Below are positions 8,901 to 17,728 of a stretch of DNA of 64,000 nucleotides, piece after piece. The notes beneath the pieces were generated by a model that did no database searches, was not told where the DNA came from, and saw only the letters and a program-made list of their open reading frames with translations. The position numbers were made by a program, and so were the translations under genes. This stretch comes from DSXH01 sp020724325 (lineage in GTDB: Bacteria; Bacteroidota; Ignavibacteria; Ignavibacteriales; Melioribacteraceae). Every line of letters begins with the position of its first letter. The stretch's first letter is position 1. The stretch is from assembly GCA_040756515.1 (NCBI GenBank), contig JBFLYW010000003.1, positions 124,001 through 188,000 of the forward strand. Direction: 5' to 3'.

Positions 8901-9586
8901 ACCTTGAGAGTTTTAATTACGAAGAAATAACAAAAGAAATTCATTCATATAAAGAAAAGATTAAAAACATAGGACCGGTAAACCTGCTTGCTTATTCTGA
9001 ATACGAAGAGGAAAAATCGAGATTAGATTTTCTCCACAAGCAGCGCGATGATTTAATCCATTCTGAAAAAGATCTAATCAAAACCATAAATGAAATTAAC
9101 GACACTGCAAAGAAATTATTTCTGGATACTCTCGAACAGATACGTCAAAATTTCATAAAAATTTTTCAAACACTCTTTAATTCTGGCGACGAAGCAGATC
9201 TTCTGCTGGAAGAAAACGCCGACCCGCTTGAAGCAAAAATCGAAATTGTAGCAAAACCCAAGGGAAAGCGCCCGACATCTATTGAACTTCTTTCCGGCGG
9301 AGAAAAGACGCTAACGGCAACGGCTCTACTATTTGCAATTTATCTCGTTAAACCAAGTCCTTTCTGTATTCTGGATGAAGTTGATGCGCCTTTAGATGAT
9401 GCTAATATTGACAGGTTTACAAGATTACTAAAAGAATTCAGAGATAAAACACAATTTATTATCGTTACTCATAACAAGCGCACTATGGAATCTGCAGAAA
9501 TTATGTACGGAGTTACTATGCAAGAAGAAGGGATCTCCAAGCTTGTAGGTGTTCAATTCGAAGAAATTCCTGAAACACAACAATAA
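5993..9586 (+). CDS. smc: Chromosome segregation protein SMC
   Basis: 1197 residues, typical of bacterial SMC. The N-terminal head has Walker A GPNGCGKT (31-38) and the Q-loop GEQ. Long coiled coils flank a hinge at about 510-670. The C-terminal head has the ABC signature LLSGGEKTLTATALLFA and Walker B FCILDEVDAPLDDAN. The dimer compacts and segregates DNA. The start is TTG, chosen because MFLSKLEIFGFKSF aligns with the family N-terminus and a GAGGGT ribosome site lies 5 bases upstream. ScpA/ScpB are not in the window. Confidence 0.97.
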   Translation: MFLSKLEIFGFKSFANRTNIAFNRGITGIVGPNGCGKTNIVDAIRWVLGEQKTTTLRSDKMENVIFNGTRERKPMGMSEASLTLVNDRGILPTEYSEVTITRRIFRSGESEYLLNKNICRLKDITNLFMDTGMGTNAYSVIELKMVETILSSKAEERRRLFEEAAGVNKYKLRRRLSLKKLEDVKSDLTRVNDIVSEVEKTVRSLERQAKRADQYNQIQSVLRDKEIDLAEHEFALYTLKNDGLKSEVSNLILNKELIDTEIRKIENELIFYREQINTVEKELNAKRSELSSNTEQVHLNQKNISVSEERLNSLQINHARLAKEIEEYKERIVQTNNNISLLKEELQSLMYNELQRTGAISENENSISEKRSLLDTKRADLRNLIDRRYNLIREISDKDNLKLTIQKEIDSHSANIEKLNSKIQNITTRIAKTVGFIEELNNEKSDAEKKLSDAGLQIALREKEKLELELLLNSLKEKEVEEKAVLTGLREKIEFIQTLISNLEGISKGSKILLESKDWSQSEKNIFAYVGNTQDKYKFALEAGLKTVLNNLLIESVDELQSAINYLKKNDLGKASFYLLKNNLNTKRSLFEKFASYRLKKRAGKIEKEPTFVGWAVNFVETENKWIKYFSQVLSRVVITSGLNEAITLHNKYGDFDFVTMDGDVIRNNGIIEAGSMPKQNETLFGRKQLLENLKAEYPKHESQLEKLKSQISDAELKHSKIDLKNLTDSQKLIANDIANIEKQISQLEFEHKKANEEIDNSQKEIQEFVEKSNGLHNQLESINELLAELNDNKSSLDQQISSEEELLNQFEKDFDQLIDMQNSARLDLERIKGQINNFNDSINRSVNDIELIQSGIAKRREELENNSLETSSIISSIESTKAVLNNINTIREVLFKEEAEIDNNLKQIKEEAAGLENQLNVLRNKRQEVSDQIHSLEIKENEINFRLQNIQQHIQENYSIEISLKQFDDLESFNYEEITKEIHSYKEKIKNIGPVNLLAYSEYEEEKSRLDFLHKQRDDLIHSEKDLIKTINEINDTAKKLFLDTLEQIRQNFIKIFQTLFNSGDEADLLLEENADPLEAKIEIVAKPKGKRPTSIELLSGGEKTLTATALLFAIYLVKPSPFCILDEVDAPLDDANIDRFTRLLKEFRDKTQFIIVTHNKRTMESAEIMYGVTMQEEGISKLVGVQFEEIPETQQ

Positions 9587-9605
9587 AATTATTGCTGAAC
9601 TTAAA

Positions 9606-10325
9606 ATGTCCGGAAGAACTTTTAAAATATTTGTCGATTTCGACGGCACAATTACAAAACAAGATATTGGCGAATCGATGTTCCTTAAATTTGGCAGCCC
9701 GGTTAAAGCACAAACAATTATAGATGATTGGATAAACAAGAAAATAAACGCAAAGCAAAGCTGGCAATTATTATGCGATACTATAGAAAACTTCGACAAG
9801 ACTGCTTTCGACCAGTTCTTAAATTCTATTCGAACTGATAATACATTTATAAAGTTCACAGAATTTTGTTTCTCGAATAGGTTTGAATTAAGAGTACTAA
9901 GCGACGGGTTAGATTATTACATTAACAATATTTTAAAACGCGAGAATCTGCTGTCCCTGGAAGTATTTTCCAACCAACTGATGTTCGACGATAAAAAGTT
10001 AATTCCAGTATTTCCGCATACAGACGAAGAATGCGACAGATGTGCAAACTGCAAGAGGAATCACATATTAAACTGCAGTTCGGATGAAGATTTCAGCGTT
10101 TATATTGGTGATGGATGGTCTGATTTCTGTCCGGCTCAGTATTGCGATTTTATATTCGCTAAGAACTCATTACTAAAGTATTGCGAGGTTAACCGGATTA
10201 CTTATTTCCCGTTCTCAAACTTCGATGATGTTGTAACCAGGTTAATAGAACTAAAAGGGAAAAAAAAGCTTCAGAAGAGACATCAGGCAAAATTGAAAAG
10301 ACAAGAAATTTATAAACAGGGATAA
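9606..10325 (+). CDS. MtnX-like HAD-IB family phosphatase
   Basis: 239 residues from the ATG 19 bases after smc. An in-frame GTG at 9549 inside smc is possible but adds residues before the fold. HAD motif I is FVDFDGT (Asp11, Asp13), motif II is VLSDG near 97-101 and motif IV is GDGWSDFC (168-175). A small cap carries Cys143-x2-Cys146-x2-Cys149, as in MtnX-type proteins. MtnX acts in methionine salvage on a 1-phosphate; related HAD-IB proteins act on phosphoserine or other phosphoesters. No other salvage genes are nearby, so the substrate is open. The C-terminus is Lys/Arg-rich. Confidence 0.75.
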   Translation: MSGRTFKIFVDFDGTITKQDIGESMFLKFGSPVKAQTIIDDWINKKINAKQSWQLLCDTIENFDKTAFDQFLNSIRTDNTFIKFTEFCFSNRFELRVLSDGLDYYINNILKRENLLSLEVFSNQLMFDDKKLIPVFPHTDEECDRCANCKRNHILNCSSDEDFSVYIGDGWSDFCPAQYCDFIFAKNSLLKYCEVNRITYFPFSNFDDVVTRLIELKGKKKLQKRHQAKLKRQEIYKQG

Positions 10326-10915
10326 TGATGAAAGAATTATCAAAGAAAATTTTTAAGTACAGAAGTTATACTCCTCTTCCCTTTTTATTGCTTATGTTAA
10401 TATTTCAAGAAGCTACAGCAACAAGTTTAATTGTTGGTTTTATTATTGTATTAATCGGTGAGTTTTTTCGTCTATGGGCTGTTTCTTATGCTGGCAGCGA
10501 AACACGTACTACCGGCGGAGGTGTTGGTGGTACATATTTGGTTGTATCCGGACCATTTGCTCATGTCAGAAACCCTCTCTACTTTGGAAACATGGTTATC
10601 TACATTGGTCTGGGAGTAATGTCGATGGCGGTCTACCCTTATTTGCTGATAATTGCAGTGTTGTTTTTTTACTTTCAGTATCATACTATCATTAAAGATG
10701 AGGAAAAATTTTTAGAGAATAAATTCGGCGATAAGTATAGGGATTATTTTTCAAAAGTACCGAGATGGATACCAACATTCGCTAAATTTGAAAACCCTGG
10801 ATTGGAACAGCCGCCGTTCAAATTAAACATGGGATTTAGATCAGAAAAAAGAACGCTTCAGGCAATTTTAATAACAGCAATTATCTTACTTATTCTTTAT
10901 TGGGTTACAAATTGA
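10325..10915 (+). CDS. Isoprenylcysteine carboxyl methyltransferase/PEMT-family membrane methyltransferase
   Basis: About 196 residues with four or five membrane segments. The C-terminal half carries the family signature GPFAHVRNPLYFGN, then EE..L...FG.KY..Y...VPRWIP, which binds S-adenosylmethionine at the membrane face. Bacterial members methylate lipids, isoprenoids or unknown small substrates; nothing here shows which. The start overlaps the phosphatase stop by one base, and lpxB overlaps its own stop, so it belongs to the lipid A operon by position. That suggests a lipid-related role, which is inference. A second ATG three bases on is an equal start candidate. Confidence 0.8.
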   Translation: MMKELSKKIFKYRSYTPLPFLLLMLIFQEATATSLIVGFIIVLIGEFFRLWAVSYAGSETRTTGGGVGGTYLVVSGPFAHVRNPLYFGNMVIYIGLGVMSMAVYPYLLIIAVLFFYFQYHTIIKDEEKFLENKFGDKYRDYFSKVPRWIPTFAKFENPGLEQPPFKLNMGFRSEKRTLQAILITAIILLILYWVTN

Positions 10916-12051
10916 ATAAGAAAATAATGATAATAGCTGGAGAAGCATCCGGTGATATGCACGGCGCCTCGCTGATCAATGAAATAAAAAAAATTGATCC
11001 TTCTGTTGAAATATTTGGCATAGGAGGAAATAGAATGATAGAAGCCGGAATGAACGCTCAGTATAATATCAAGAAGATGGCGTTCCTCGGATTTATAGAG
11101 GTAATACAACATTTACCCTTTATAAAAAAAGTACAAAACGAATTGATAGAAAAGGTAATATCAGAAAATATAAGTACTATAGTTCTAATCGATTATCCCG
11201 GTTTCAACCTTGATATAGCAAAAAAATTGAAACGGCTTAACAAAAAAATAATTTACTACATCTCTCCACAGGTTTGGGCTTGGGGCAAAGGGAGAATAAA
11301 AAAAATTAAAGGGCTTGTTAGTAAGATGATAGTTGTCTTCCCTTTCGAAGAAAAATTATATAGGGAAAATGGTGTAGATGCAACTTATGTGGGTCACCCT
11401 GTTATTGAGCAGATTACCAATTATAATTTTTTATCGGAAGATGAATTGTATAATAAAATCGGTTTGGAGAAAGGGAAAGGGATTTTATTAGTTATGCCGG
11501 GCAGCCGAAAACATGAGATAAGAAAACTACTGATCCCATCGCTGCAAGCGGCTGAGAAACTGGCTAAAGAATTCTATTTACAGGTTATTGTTGCATGCGC
11601 AGAAAATATTGACAGAAAGTTATTCGAAAAATTAATGCCTTCGGCTAATTATAAACTTGTGTCCGGCTACACATACGATTTAATGAAGCACTCTGTAATC
11701 GGTATAATTAAATCCGGCACTTCAACTTTAGAGGCGGGCATTTTACAGCTTCCATTTGTCGTAATTTATTCTACTAATGTTATAACTTACTATTTGGGTA
11801 AGCTGCTTGTGAAAATTAAGAATATCGCCATGGCTAATATTATACTAAATGATGATGTTGTTGAAGAATTGATTCAGAAAGATGTAACTGCCGCCAAGAT
11901 TTATAAAGCCTGTACTAAACTTTTAGCTGATAAATTGCATTACGAAAAAATTAAAACCCGGCTGGGTGATATTAAGAATAGAATTGGAAGTACAGGGGCA
12001 TCTAGACAAACTGCAGAATTAATTCTAGAACAAATAAATGAAACTAAGTAA
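10912..12051 (+). CDS. lpxB: Lipid-A-disaccharide synthase
   Basis: About 379 residues. LpxB joins UDP-2,3-diacylglucosamine and 2,3-diacylglucosamine-1-phosphate at the inner membrane. Family marks are IIAGEASGDMHGA near the N-terminus, YISPQVWAWGKGR, FPFEEKLYRENGVDATYVGHP, LVMPGSRKHEI and KSGTSTLEAGI. The TTG at 10912 overlaps the preceding stop as TTGA and gives MNKKIMIIAGEASGD, matching the family; a TTG at 10900 is the alternative. It is followed by a DUF374 acyltransferase and lpxK, a compact lipid A segment. Confidence 0.95.
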   Translation: MNKKIMIIAGEASGDMHGASLINEIKKIDPSVEIFGIGGNRMIEAGMNAQYNIKKMAFLGFIEVIQHLPFIKKVQNELIEKVISENISTIVLIDYPGFNLDIAKKLKRLNKKIIYYISPQVWAWGKGRIKKIKGLVSKMIVVFPFEEKLYRENGVDATYVGHPVIEQITNYNFLSEDELYNKIGLEKGKGILLVMPGSRKHEIRKLLIPSLQAAEKLAKEFYLQVIVACAENIDRKLFEKLMPSANYKLVSGYTYDLMKHSVIGIIKSGTSTLEAGILQLPFVVIYSTNVITYYLGKLLVKIKNIAMANIILNDDVVEELIQKDVTAAKIYKACTKLLADKLHYEKIKTRLGDIKNRIGSTGASRQTAELILEQINETK

Positions 12052-12703
12052 ACCGGTAAAAAATTTTTTAAGGTTCATAGGAGTAAAAACAGCAGGATTC
12101 TTATTTAACATTCTTTTAAGTACTGTAAAGGTTAGAATAGAGAACAAAGATTCAATAGATAAACTTCTTGTCAACAATCAAAATTTTGTTGTTGCATTCT
12201 GGCACGGTAAAATGGCTGTCGGCTGGTTCATTCATAGAAATATGAACTGTTCTGCGCTCGTAAGTAAAAGCAAGGATGGTGATTTGCTCGCTAATATTTT
12301 GAAAAGGTGGAATTACAAAATTGTCCGCGGTTCCAGTCACATTGGAGGCAATGAAGCGCTGGAAATGCTTCTGGAATTAATCAATCAAAATTATTCCTTA
12401 GCTATAACTCCGGATGGGCCAACAGGTCCTAAAAATAAAATGAAAGCCGGCGCGGTTATTTCAGCTAAGAAAAGTAATGTGCCGCTTATTCTTGCTGGAA
12501 TAAGCTGTAATAAAAAAATGGTATTTAAAAGCTGGGATAAATTTGAATTGCCCTTACCATTTAGTAAAGTTACAGTCAAGTATTCAGATGCTATAACGAT
12601 AGATAAAAATTTAAGCTATGAAGAAACATCGCGTGTAATAACACAATGTGAAGCATTACTTAATCAACTGGAAAAGGAAGCGATAGAGATTTGCTCAATT
12701 TAA
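12038..12703 (+). CDS. DUF374 lysophospholipid acyltransferase-like protein
   Basis: 221 residues. An N-terminal hydrophobic segment leads into an LPLAT fold with FWHGK (54-58), SKSKDGDLLA, RGSS and TPDGPTGP (124-131), which are hallmarks of DUF374. In Gram-negative genomes this family often sits with kdtA or lipid A genes and is thought to acylate lipid A precursors or phospholipids. Here it lies between lpxB (14-base overlap) and lpxK (13-base overlap), which strongly supports a lipid A or envelope-lipid role. The acyl acceptor cannot be read from sequence. Confidence 0.85.
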   Translation: MKLSKPVKNFLRFIGVKTAGFLFNILLSTVKVRIENKDSIDKLLVNNQNFVVAFWHGKMAVGWFIHRNMNCSALVSKSKDGDLLANILKRWNYKIVRGSSHIGGNEALEMLLELINQNYSLAITPDGPTGPKNKMKAGAVISAKKSNVPLILAGISCNKKMVFKSWDKFELPLPFSKVTVKYSDAITIDKNLSYEETSRVITQCEALLNQLEKEAIEICSI

Positions 12704-13737
12704 TTAGAATAATATTATCTCCATTAACATTTGTATATGCATTTATAATACGTGCGCGTAACTATTTATTTGACAAAGGCATCTTTAAAATATCAAAAGT
12801 AAATGCATACGTAATTTCTGTAGGCAATCTTACTGTCGGCGGTTCAGGAAAAACCCCCGCTGTAATATTCCTTGCAGAAATTCTAAAAAAATATAATAAA
12901 AAAATTGGAGTTCTTAGCCGCGGTTACGGAAGAAACTCTTATGGTTATATCTATGTATCAGATGGTAATAAAATATTTTCTACTGTTGATGAATGCGGCG
13001 ACGAAATGTATCTGGTTTCTGACGAGTTAAAAGTACCTACTGCTGTATCGGAAAGACGGGTAGTCGGTGCTAAGCGATTAATAAACAATTCTGGTGTGAA
13101 TATAATATTATTGGACGATGCTTTTCAGCATAGATGGTTATACAGAAACCTAGATATTGTTATGATTGACCAGAGGTTCTTACTCAAAACAAACAGCATT
13201 GAGCAAAAGATTTTGCCGCTCGGTCTTATGAGGGAACCATTTGAATCTCTTTCCAGAGCCGATATAATTATAATCAACAGGAAATTTTCTGAAAATGCCA
13301 ATATTCCGGATAAACTTTTAGACCTGTTCCATAATAAATTAGTTTTCCTTGGCTCGTATTTAGCAACGGGAATATTGGATGTTAAAAGCCATCACGAATT
13401 TACTGTGGAAGAGTTCCAGGGACAGAAAAGTCTGGTAGTATGTGGAATAGCCAGACCTCATTCTTTTCTAAACGTACTTGAAAACAATAAGATTGATATA
13501 AGAAATAAAATGTTATTTCCGGACCATAAGAATTATACTTTGAAAGAAATTCAAGACATAAGAAAAAAATTTTATGATACAAATGCCACTTGTGTATTAA
13601 CTACACAAAAGGACGCGGTAAAGTTATTTAAGTTTACTAAGGATCTTGACGACATTGATATTTACTTTCTAAAAATCAAACTCGTGCTCGATAACCAGGA
13701 AGAGTTTGAAAGATTACTAATAAATAGAATCAATTGA
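12691..13737 (+). CDS. lpxK: Tetraacyldisaccharide 4'-kinase
   Basis: 348 residues. It phosphorylates the 4' position of the lipid A disaccharide. An N-terminal membrane anchor (about 1-25) precedes the P-loop GNLTVGGSGKTP, then SRGYGR, the DDAFQHRWL motif and MREPFESLSRAD. The start is TTG inside the acyltransferase gene and is supported by the family N-terminus. It is the last gene of the lipid A block, 36 bases before ppdK. Together with lpxB it shows that the organism makes lipid A. Confidence 0.95.
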   Translation: MLNLIRIILSPLTFVYAFIIRARNYLFDKGIFKISKVNAYVISVGNLTVGGSGKTPAVIFLAEILKKYNKKIGVLSRGYGRNSYGYIYVSDGNKIFSTVDECGDEMYLVSDELKVPTAVSERRVVGAKRLINNSGVNIILLDDAFQHRWLYRNLDIVMIDQRFLLKTNSIEQKILPLGLMREPFESLSRADIIIINRKFSENANIPDKLLDLFHNKLVFLGSYLATGILDVKSHHEFTVEEFQGQKSLVVCGIARPHSFLNVLENNKIDIRNKMLFPDHKNYTLKEIQDIRKKFYDTNATCVLTTQKDAVKLFKFTKDLDDIDIYFLKIKLVLDNQEEFERLLINRIN

Positions 13738-13773
13738 CTTACAATCAAAAAAACACATTATGGAGGAAAAGTA

Positions 13774-16557
13774 ATGGCAAAAGGAAAAAAAGCAAAGTAT
13801 GTCTATTACTTCGGCGGTAAAAAAGCCGAAGGAAAAGCTGATATGAAAGAACTTCTTGGCGGTAAAGGAGCAAACCTAGCAGAAATGGTTAACATCGGTT
13901 TACCCGTTCCCGCTGGTTTCACTATTACAACAGAAGTCTGTACAGCTTATTACAAAAACAACAAAAAGTATCCTAAGGAACTTGAAAAACAGGTTAAAGA
14001 TGCACTTGCTAAAGTAGAAAAAGAAATGGGTGCTAAGTTCGGAGATTTGGTAAATCCGCTTTTAGTTTCTGTTAGATCCGGTGCACGCGCTTCTATGCCC
14101 GGCATGATGGAAACAATACTTAATGTTGGACTTAATAACGAAACCCGCGAAGCTCTAATCAAAAAAACCGGCAATTCAAGATTTGTTTACGACTCACATA
14201 GAAGATTAATTCAGATGTATTCGGATGTAGTAATGGAAAAAGCTGCCGGAATTGAACCCGCCGAAGGTCAGGGTGTTCGTGTTCAGCTTGAAAAAGAATT
14301 TCATAAGATGAAAGAAGCTCGTGGCGTCCATAACGATACCGACCTTAGTGCAGATGATCTTGCTGAGTTAATAGAAATATATAAAAAGAAAGTTAAAGAA
14401 GTTTTAGGCAAACCATTTCCGGAAGATCCAATGGAGCAATTATGGGGTGCTATTTCTGCTGTATTCCAAAGCTGGATGGGTAAGAGAGCTATTTCCTATA
14501 GAAGAATTGAAGGAATTCCTGATAATTGGGGCACTGCTGTTAACGTTCAATCGATGGTATTTGGAAATATGGGTGATTCTTCTGCTACGGGTGTTGCATT
14601 TACACGAAATCCTGCTACAGGTGAAAATTATTTCTACGGTGAATGGTTAACAAATGCTCAGGGCGAAGATGTTGTTGCAGGTATTAGAACTCCGAACCCA
14701 ATAAATGAAGTTGGAAAAACAGAACATACCGCACACCTTCCTTCCCTCGAAACCGGAATGCCTGTAACCTATAAACAATTACATAAAATTCAACGCTTAC
14801 TGGAAAAACATTACCGCGACATGCTCGATGTTGAATTTACAATTCAGGAAGGTAAACTCTATATGCTGCAATGCCGAGTTGGTAAAAGAAACGGGCCGGC
14901 GGCTGTTAAAATGGCTCTTGATATGTACAAAGAGAAACTTATCAGCAAGGAAGAAGCTGTTTTAAGAGTAAATCCTGCTCAGCTTGATGAATTGCTGCAT
15001 CCAATTATCGATCCTGCACACGAATTAATCACAAAACCATTTACAAAAGGTTTACCTGCTGGTCCGGGCGGTGCAACCGGACAGGTTGTTTTCTCTGCAA
15101 ACGATGCTGTTGAATGGGCTAAACAGGGTAAGAAAGTAATTTTAGTCCGTGAAGAAACGAATCCGGAAGATATAGAAGGTATGAGAGCTGCCCAGGCAAT
15201 TCTTACTGCACGCGGCGGAATGACTTCCCATGCAGCGTTAGTTGCCCGCGGATGGGGTAAATGCTGTATTGTTGGCGCCGGTTCTATAAAAATAAATTAT
15301 GAAGAAAAATATTTTACTGCCGGCAGTGTAACAGTTAAACAAGGTGATTGGTTAACACTCAATGGCTCGAAAGGAGCTGTCTACATTGGCGAATTACCAA
15401 TGAAAAAAGCTGCTGAAGAAAATGCGGATTTCCAGGCGTACATGAAATTATGCGACCAGATAAAGAGACTAAAAGTTAGAACAAATGCAGACACACCAGA
15501 AGATGCTGCAAAAGCAAGAGCATTCGGCGCAGAAGGAATCGGATTATTCAGAACAGAGCATATGTTCTACGGTAAAAATTCTGAAGAACCTCTTTTTAAA
15601 CTTAGAAAAATGATCCATTCTAAAACCGAAGCCGAAAGAAGAACTGCTTTAGATGAACTTTTTCCTTACGTATTAAGAGATGTAAAAGGTACTTTGGAAG
15701 CAATGGATGGGTACCCTGTTACATTTAGAACTCTTGATCCGCCGCTACATGAATTTGTTCCGAACAGATTAGAAGAAAGAGAAAAACTTGCTGCTAGTTT
15801 AGGAATTTCTCTTGATGAATTAAATAGAAGAGCCGATTCTTTACACGAAAATAACCCTATGATGGGGCACCGCGGTGTGCGTCTTGGAATTACATATCCG
15901 GAAATTACCGAAATGCAAGTACGTGCTATCTTCGAAGCTACTGCAGAATTATTAAAAGAAGCAAAGAAACCATTTCCGGAAATAATGATTCCTGTTACAT
16001 GTCATGTTAACGAAATAAAACATCAATTTGTTATCGTTAACAAAATCCATGATGAAGTATGTGCCAAATTTGGTTTGAAAAAAATTCCTCACTTAACCGG
16101 AACAATGATTGAAATTCCAAGAGCATGTTTAACTGCAGATAAAATTGCAGAAGTTGCGCAATTCTTTTCGTTTGGAACCAACGACCTTACACAAATGGGT
16201 TTTGGTTTCTCCAGAGATGATATTGGCGGATTCTTACCGGACTACCTCGAAAAGAAAATTCTTCCTGGGGATCCATTCGAATCAATTGATCTTGATGCAA
16301 TTGGTAAATTAATGAAAATGGCAGTTGATGGAGGAAGATCTACAAAACCGGATCTTAAAATTGGTATTTGCGGTGAACATGGCGGCGAACCTAAATCTGT
16401 TGAGTTCTGTCATATAATCGGGTTGGATTATGTAAGCTGTTCACCATTTAGAGTTCCAATAGCACGCTTAGCTGCTGCTCGAGCAGTTGCTAAAGAATTA
16501 TTATCAGTTAAAAAGACTGTTAAGAAAACAACTGCAAAAAAATCAAATGTAAAATAA
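13774..16557 (+). CDS. ppdK: Pyruvate, phosphate dikinase
   Basis: 927 residues. It interconverts pyruvate, ATP and Pi with phosphoenolpyruvate, AMP and PPi. The order is an N-terminal nucleotide-binding domain (LLGGKGANLAEM), the swivelling phosphohistidine domain GGMTSHAALVARG with His486, and the C-terminal PEP-binding barrel with GICGEHGGEP and Cys866. The last 15 residues are a Lys-rich tail (KKTVKKTTAKK) beyond the family core. A GGAGG ribosome site precedes the ATG. Its reversibility suits a PPi-linked or gluconeogenic anaerobic metabolism, which is inference. Tandem hairpins follow the stop. Confidence 0.97.
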   Translation: MAKGKKAKYVYYFGGKKAEGKADMKELLGGKGANLAEMVNIGLPVPAGFTITTEVCTAYYKNNKKYPKELEKQVKDALAKVEKEMGAKFGDLVNPLLVSVRSGARASMPGMMETILNVGLNNETREALIKKTGNSRFVYDSHRRLIQMYSDVVMEKAAGIEPAEGQGVRVQLEKEFHKMKEARGVHNDTDLSADDLAELIEIYKKKVKEVLGKPFPEDPMEQLWGAISAVFQSWMGKRAISYRRIEGIPDNWGTAVNVQSMVFGNMGDSSATGVAFTRNPATGENYFYGEWLTNAQGEDVVAGIRTPNPINEVGKTEHTAHLPSLETGMPVTYKQLHKIQRLLEKHYRDMLDVEFTIQEGKLYMLQCRVGKRNGPAAVKMALDMYKEKLISKEEAVLRVNPAQLDELLHPIIDPAHELITKPFTKGLPAGPGGATGQVVFSANDAVEWAKQGKKVILVREETNPEDIEGMRAAQAILTARGGMTSHAALVARGWGKCCIVGAGSIKINYEEKYFTAGSVTVKQGDWLTLNGSKGAVYIGELPMKKAAEENADFQAYMKLCDQIKRLKVRTNADTPEDAAKARAFGAEGIGLFRTEHMFYGKNSEEPLFKLRKMIHSKTEAERRTALDELFPYVLRDVKGTLEAMDGYPVTFRTLDPPLHEFVPNRLEEREKLAASLGISLDELNRRADSLHENNPMMGHRGVRLGITYPEITEMQVRAIFEATAELLKEAKKPFPEIMIPVTCHVNEIKHQFVIVNKIHDEVCAKFGLKKIPHLTGTMIEIPRACLTADKIAEVAQFFSFGTNDLTQMGFGFSRDDIGGFLPDYLEKKILPGDPFESIDLDAIGKLMKMAVDGGRSTKPDLKIGICGEHGGEPKSVEFCHIIGLDYVSCSPFRVPIARLAAARAVAKELLSVKKTVKKTTAKKSNVK

Positions 16558-16593
16558 AAATAGTGAACAATAGAAAATAAGCATCTATTCTGA

Positions 16594-16614
16594 GCCCTCC
16601 TATTATAGGAGGGC
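16594..16614 (+). terminator. GC-rich hairpin after ppdK, possible terminator or mRNA stabiliser
   Basis: A perfect 8-bp stem GCCCTCCT/AGGAGGGC with a 5-base loop starts 37 bases after the ppdK stop. No T-run follows, so intrinsic termination is doubtful; it could protect the 3' end of the message. Confidence 0.5.
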
Positions 16615-16662
16615 GAAGTATCTTCTGAATAACAGGATACTTCAAAATCCGTTAACCGACGG
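16615..16662 (+). repeat. Second and third inverted repeats between ppdK and queA
   Basis: GAAGTATC (16615-16622) pairs perfectly with GATACTTC (16636-16643), starting directly after the first hairpin. A small CCGT/ACGG stem follows at 16649-16662. With the first hairpin this fills most of the 133-base gap before queA. The arrangement suggests RNA-level control or processing. It matches no riboswitch I recognise. Confidence 0.4.
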
Positions 16663-16690
16663 AATTATCAGAAAATAAATAGGAGAATAA

Positions 16691-17728
16691 ATGAAGTTAT
16701 CAGATTTCACGTACAATCTACCAAAAACTGCAATTGCAAAATATCCGGTTTCTCCGCGCGACAAAGCAAAACTTATGGTATTGAATAGAGCTACCGGCGA
16801 AATTAAAAATACAATTTTTTCCGATATCGTAGATTACATTAATAAAGGCGATGTAATTGTTGTTAACAAAACCAAAGTAATGCAAGCCCGTTTATTCGGT
16901 AAAAAAGAAAGAACAAATGCTAAGATAGAAGTATTCGTCCTACGCGAGTTAAATAAAGAAGAAATTATTTGGGATGTAATTGTTGATCCTGCTAGAAAAG
17001 TTAGAATCGGAAACAGAATTTATTTTAATGATAAACTTTGGTGCGAAGTTATTGATAATACTACTTCGCGTGGAAGAACTGTCCGTTTCAATGAAGATGC
17101 GGGAGATATTTTTAAAGCGATTGAAAAAATTGGACACACTCCTTTACCGCCCTATATTAAAAGAGATACAACACCAAAAGATAAAGAAGATTATCAAACA
17201 ATCTTTGCTGAAGTAGATGGCTCTGTTGCTGCATCTACAGCAGCGTTGCATTTTACTAATTCGCTTATCAAGAAGATTGAAAAGAAGGGTGCTAAAATTG
17301 TACCCATTATACTTCATATCGGGCTCGGAACTTTTCGTCCAGTTGAAGTTGAGGATTTAACCAAACATAAAATGGATTCAGAATTTTTTGAGGTTCCTGA
17401 AGAAACAGCAAATGTAATTAATAAAGCGCTTAAGGATAAGAAAAATATATTTGTAGTAGGTACAAGTACCTGCCGTGCTTTAGAAAGCAGTGTAACAGCA
17501 GAAGGTTTCTCAAAACCGAACCTCGGATGGACAGATAAATTTATTTTTCCTCAGTACGATTTTAAGATTACTAAAAAATTAATTACCAATTTTCATCAAC
17601 CGGAATCTACTTTATTAATGCTTGTTACAGCTTTTGCAGATTACGATTTTATAATGAAAGCATATAAAAAAGCCCTTAAAGACGGTTACCGCTTCTTAAG
17701 TTACGGTGACGCAATGTTGTTGTTATAA
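16691..17728 (+). CDS. queA: S-adenosylmethionine:tRNA ribosyltransferase-isomerase
   Basis: 345 residues, normal length. QueA transfers the ribosyl part of SAM to 7-aminomethyl-7-deazaguanine in tRNA to form epoxyqueuosine. Diagnostic stretches are FTYNLPKTAIAKYPVSPRDKAKLMV, GHTPLPPYIKR, TAALHF, GLGTFRPVEVEDL and NFHQPESTLLMLV. A strong AGGAG ribosome site precedes the ATG. Its stop overlaps the ispD start as TAATG, so the two are coupled. No other queuosine gene is in the window. Confidence 0.97.
   Translation: MKLSDFTYNLPKTAIAKYPVSPRDKAKLMVLNRATGEIKNTIFSDIVDYINKGDVIVVNKTKVMQARLFGKKERTNAKIEVFVLRELNKEEIIWDVIVDPARKVRIGNRIYFNDKLWCEVIDNTTSRGRTVRFNEDAGDIFKAIEKIGHTPLPPYIKRDTTPKDKEDYQTIFAEVDGSVAASTAALHFTNSLIKKIEKKGAKIVPIILHIGLGTFRPVEVEDLTKHKMDSEFFEVPEETANVINKALKDKKNIFVVGTSTCRALESSVTAEGFSKPNLGWTDKFIFPQYDFKITKKLITNFHQPESTLLMLVTAFADYDFIMKAYKKALKDGYRFLSYGDAMLLL

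Noticed and set aside
10472..10695. Open frames on both strands within the methyltransferase gene
   Set aside because: They overlap the conserved ICMT/PEMT domain and show no protein-like composition; they are shadows.
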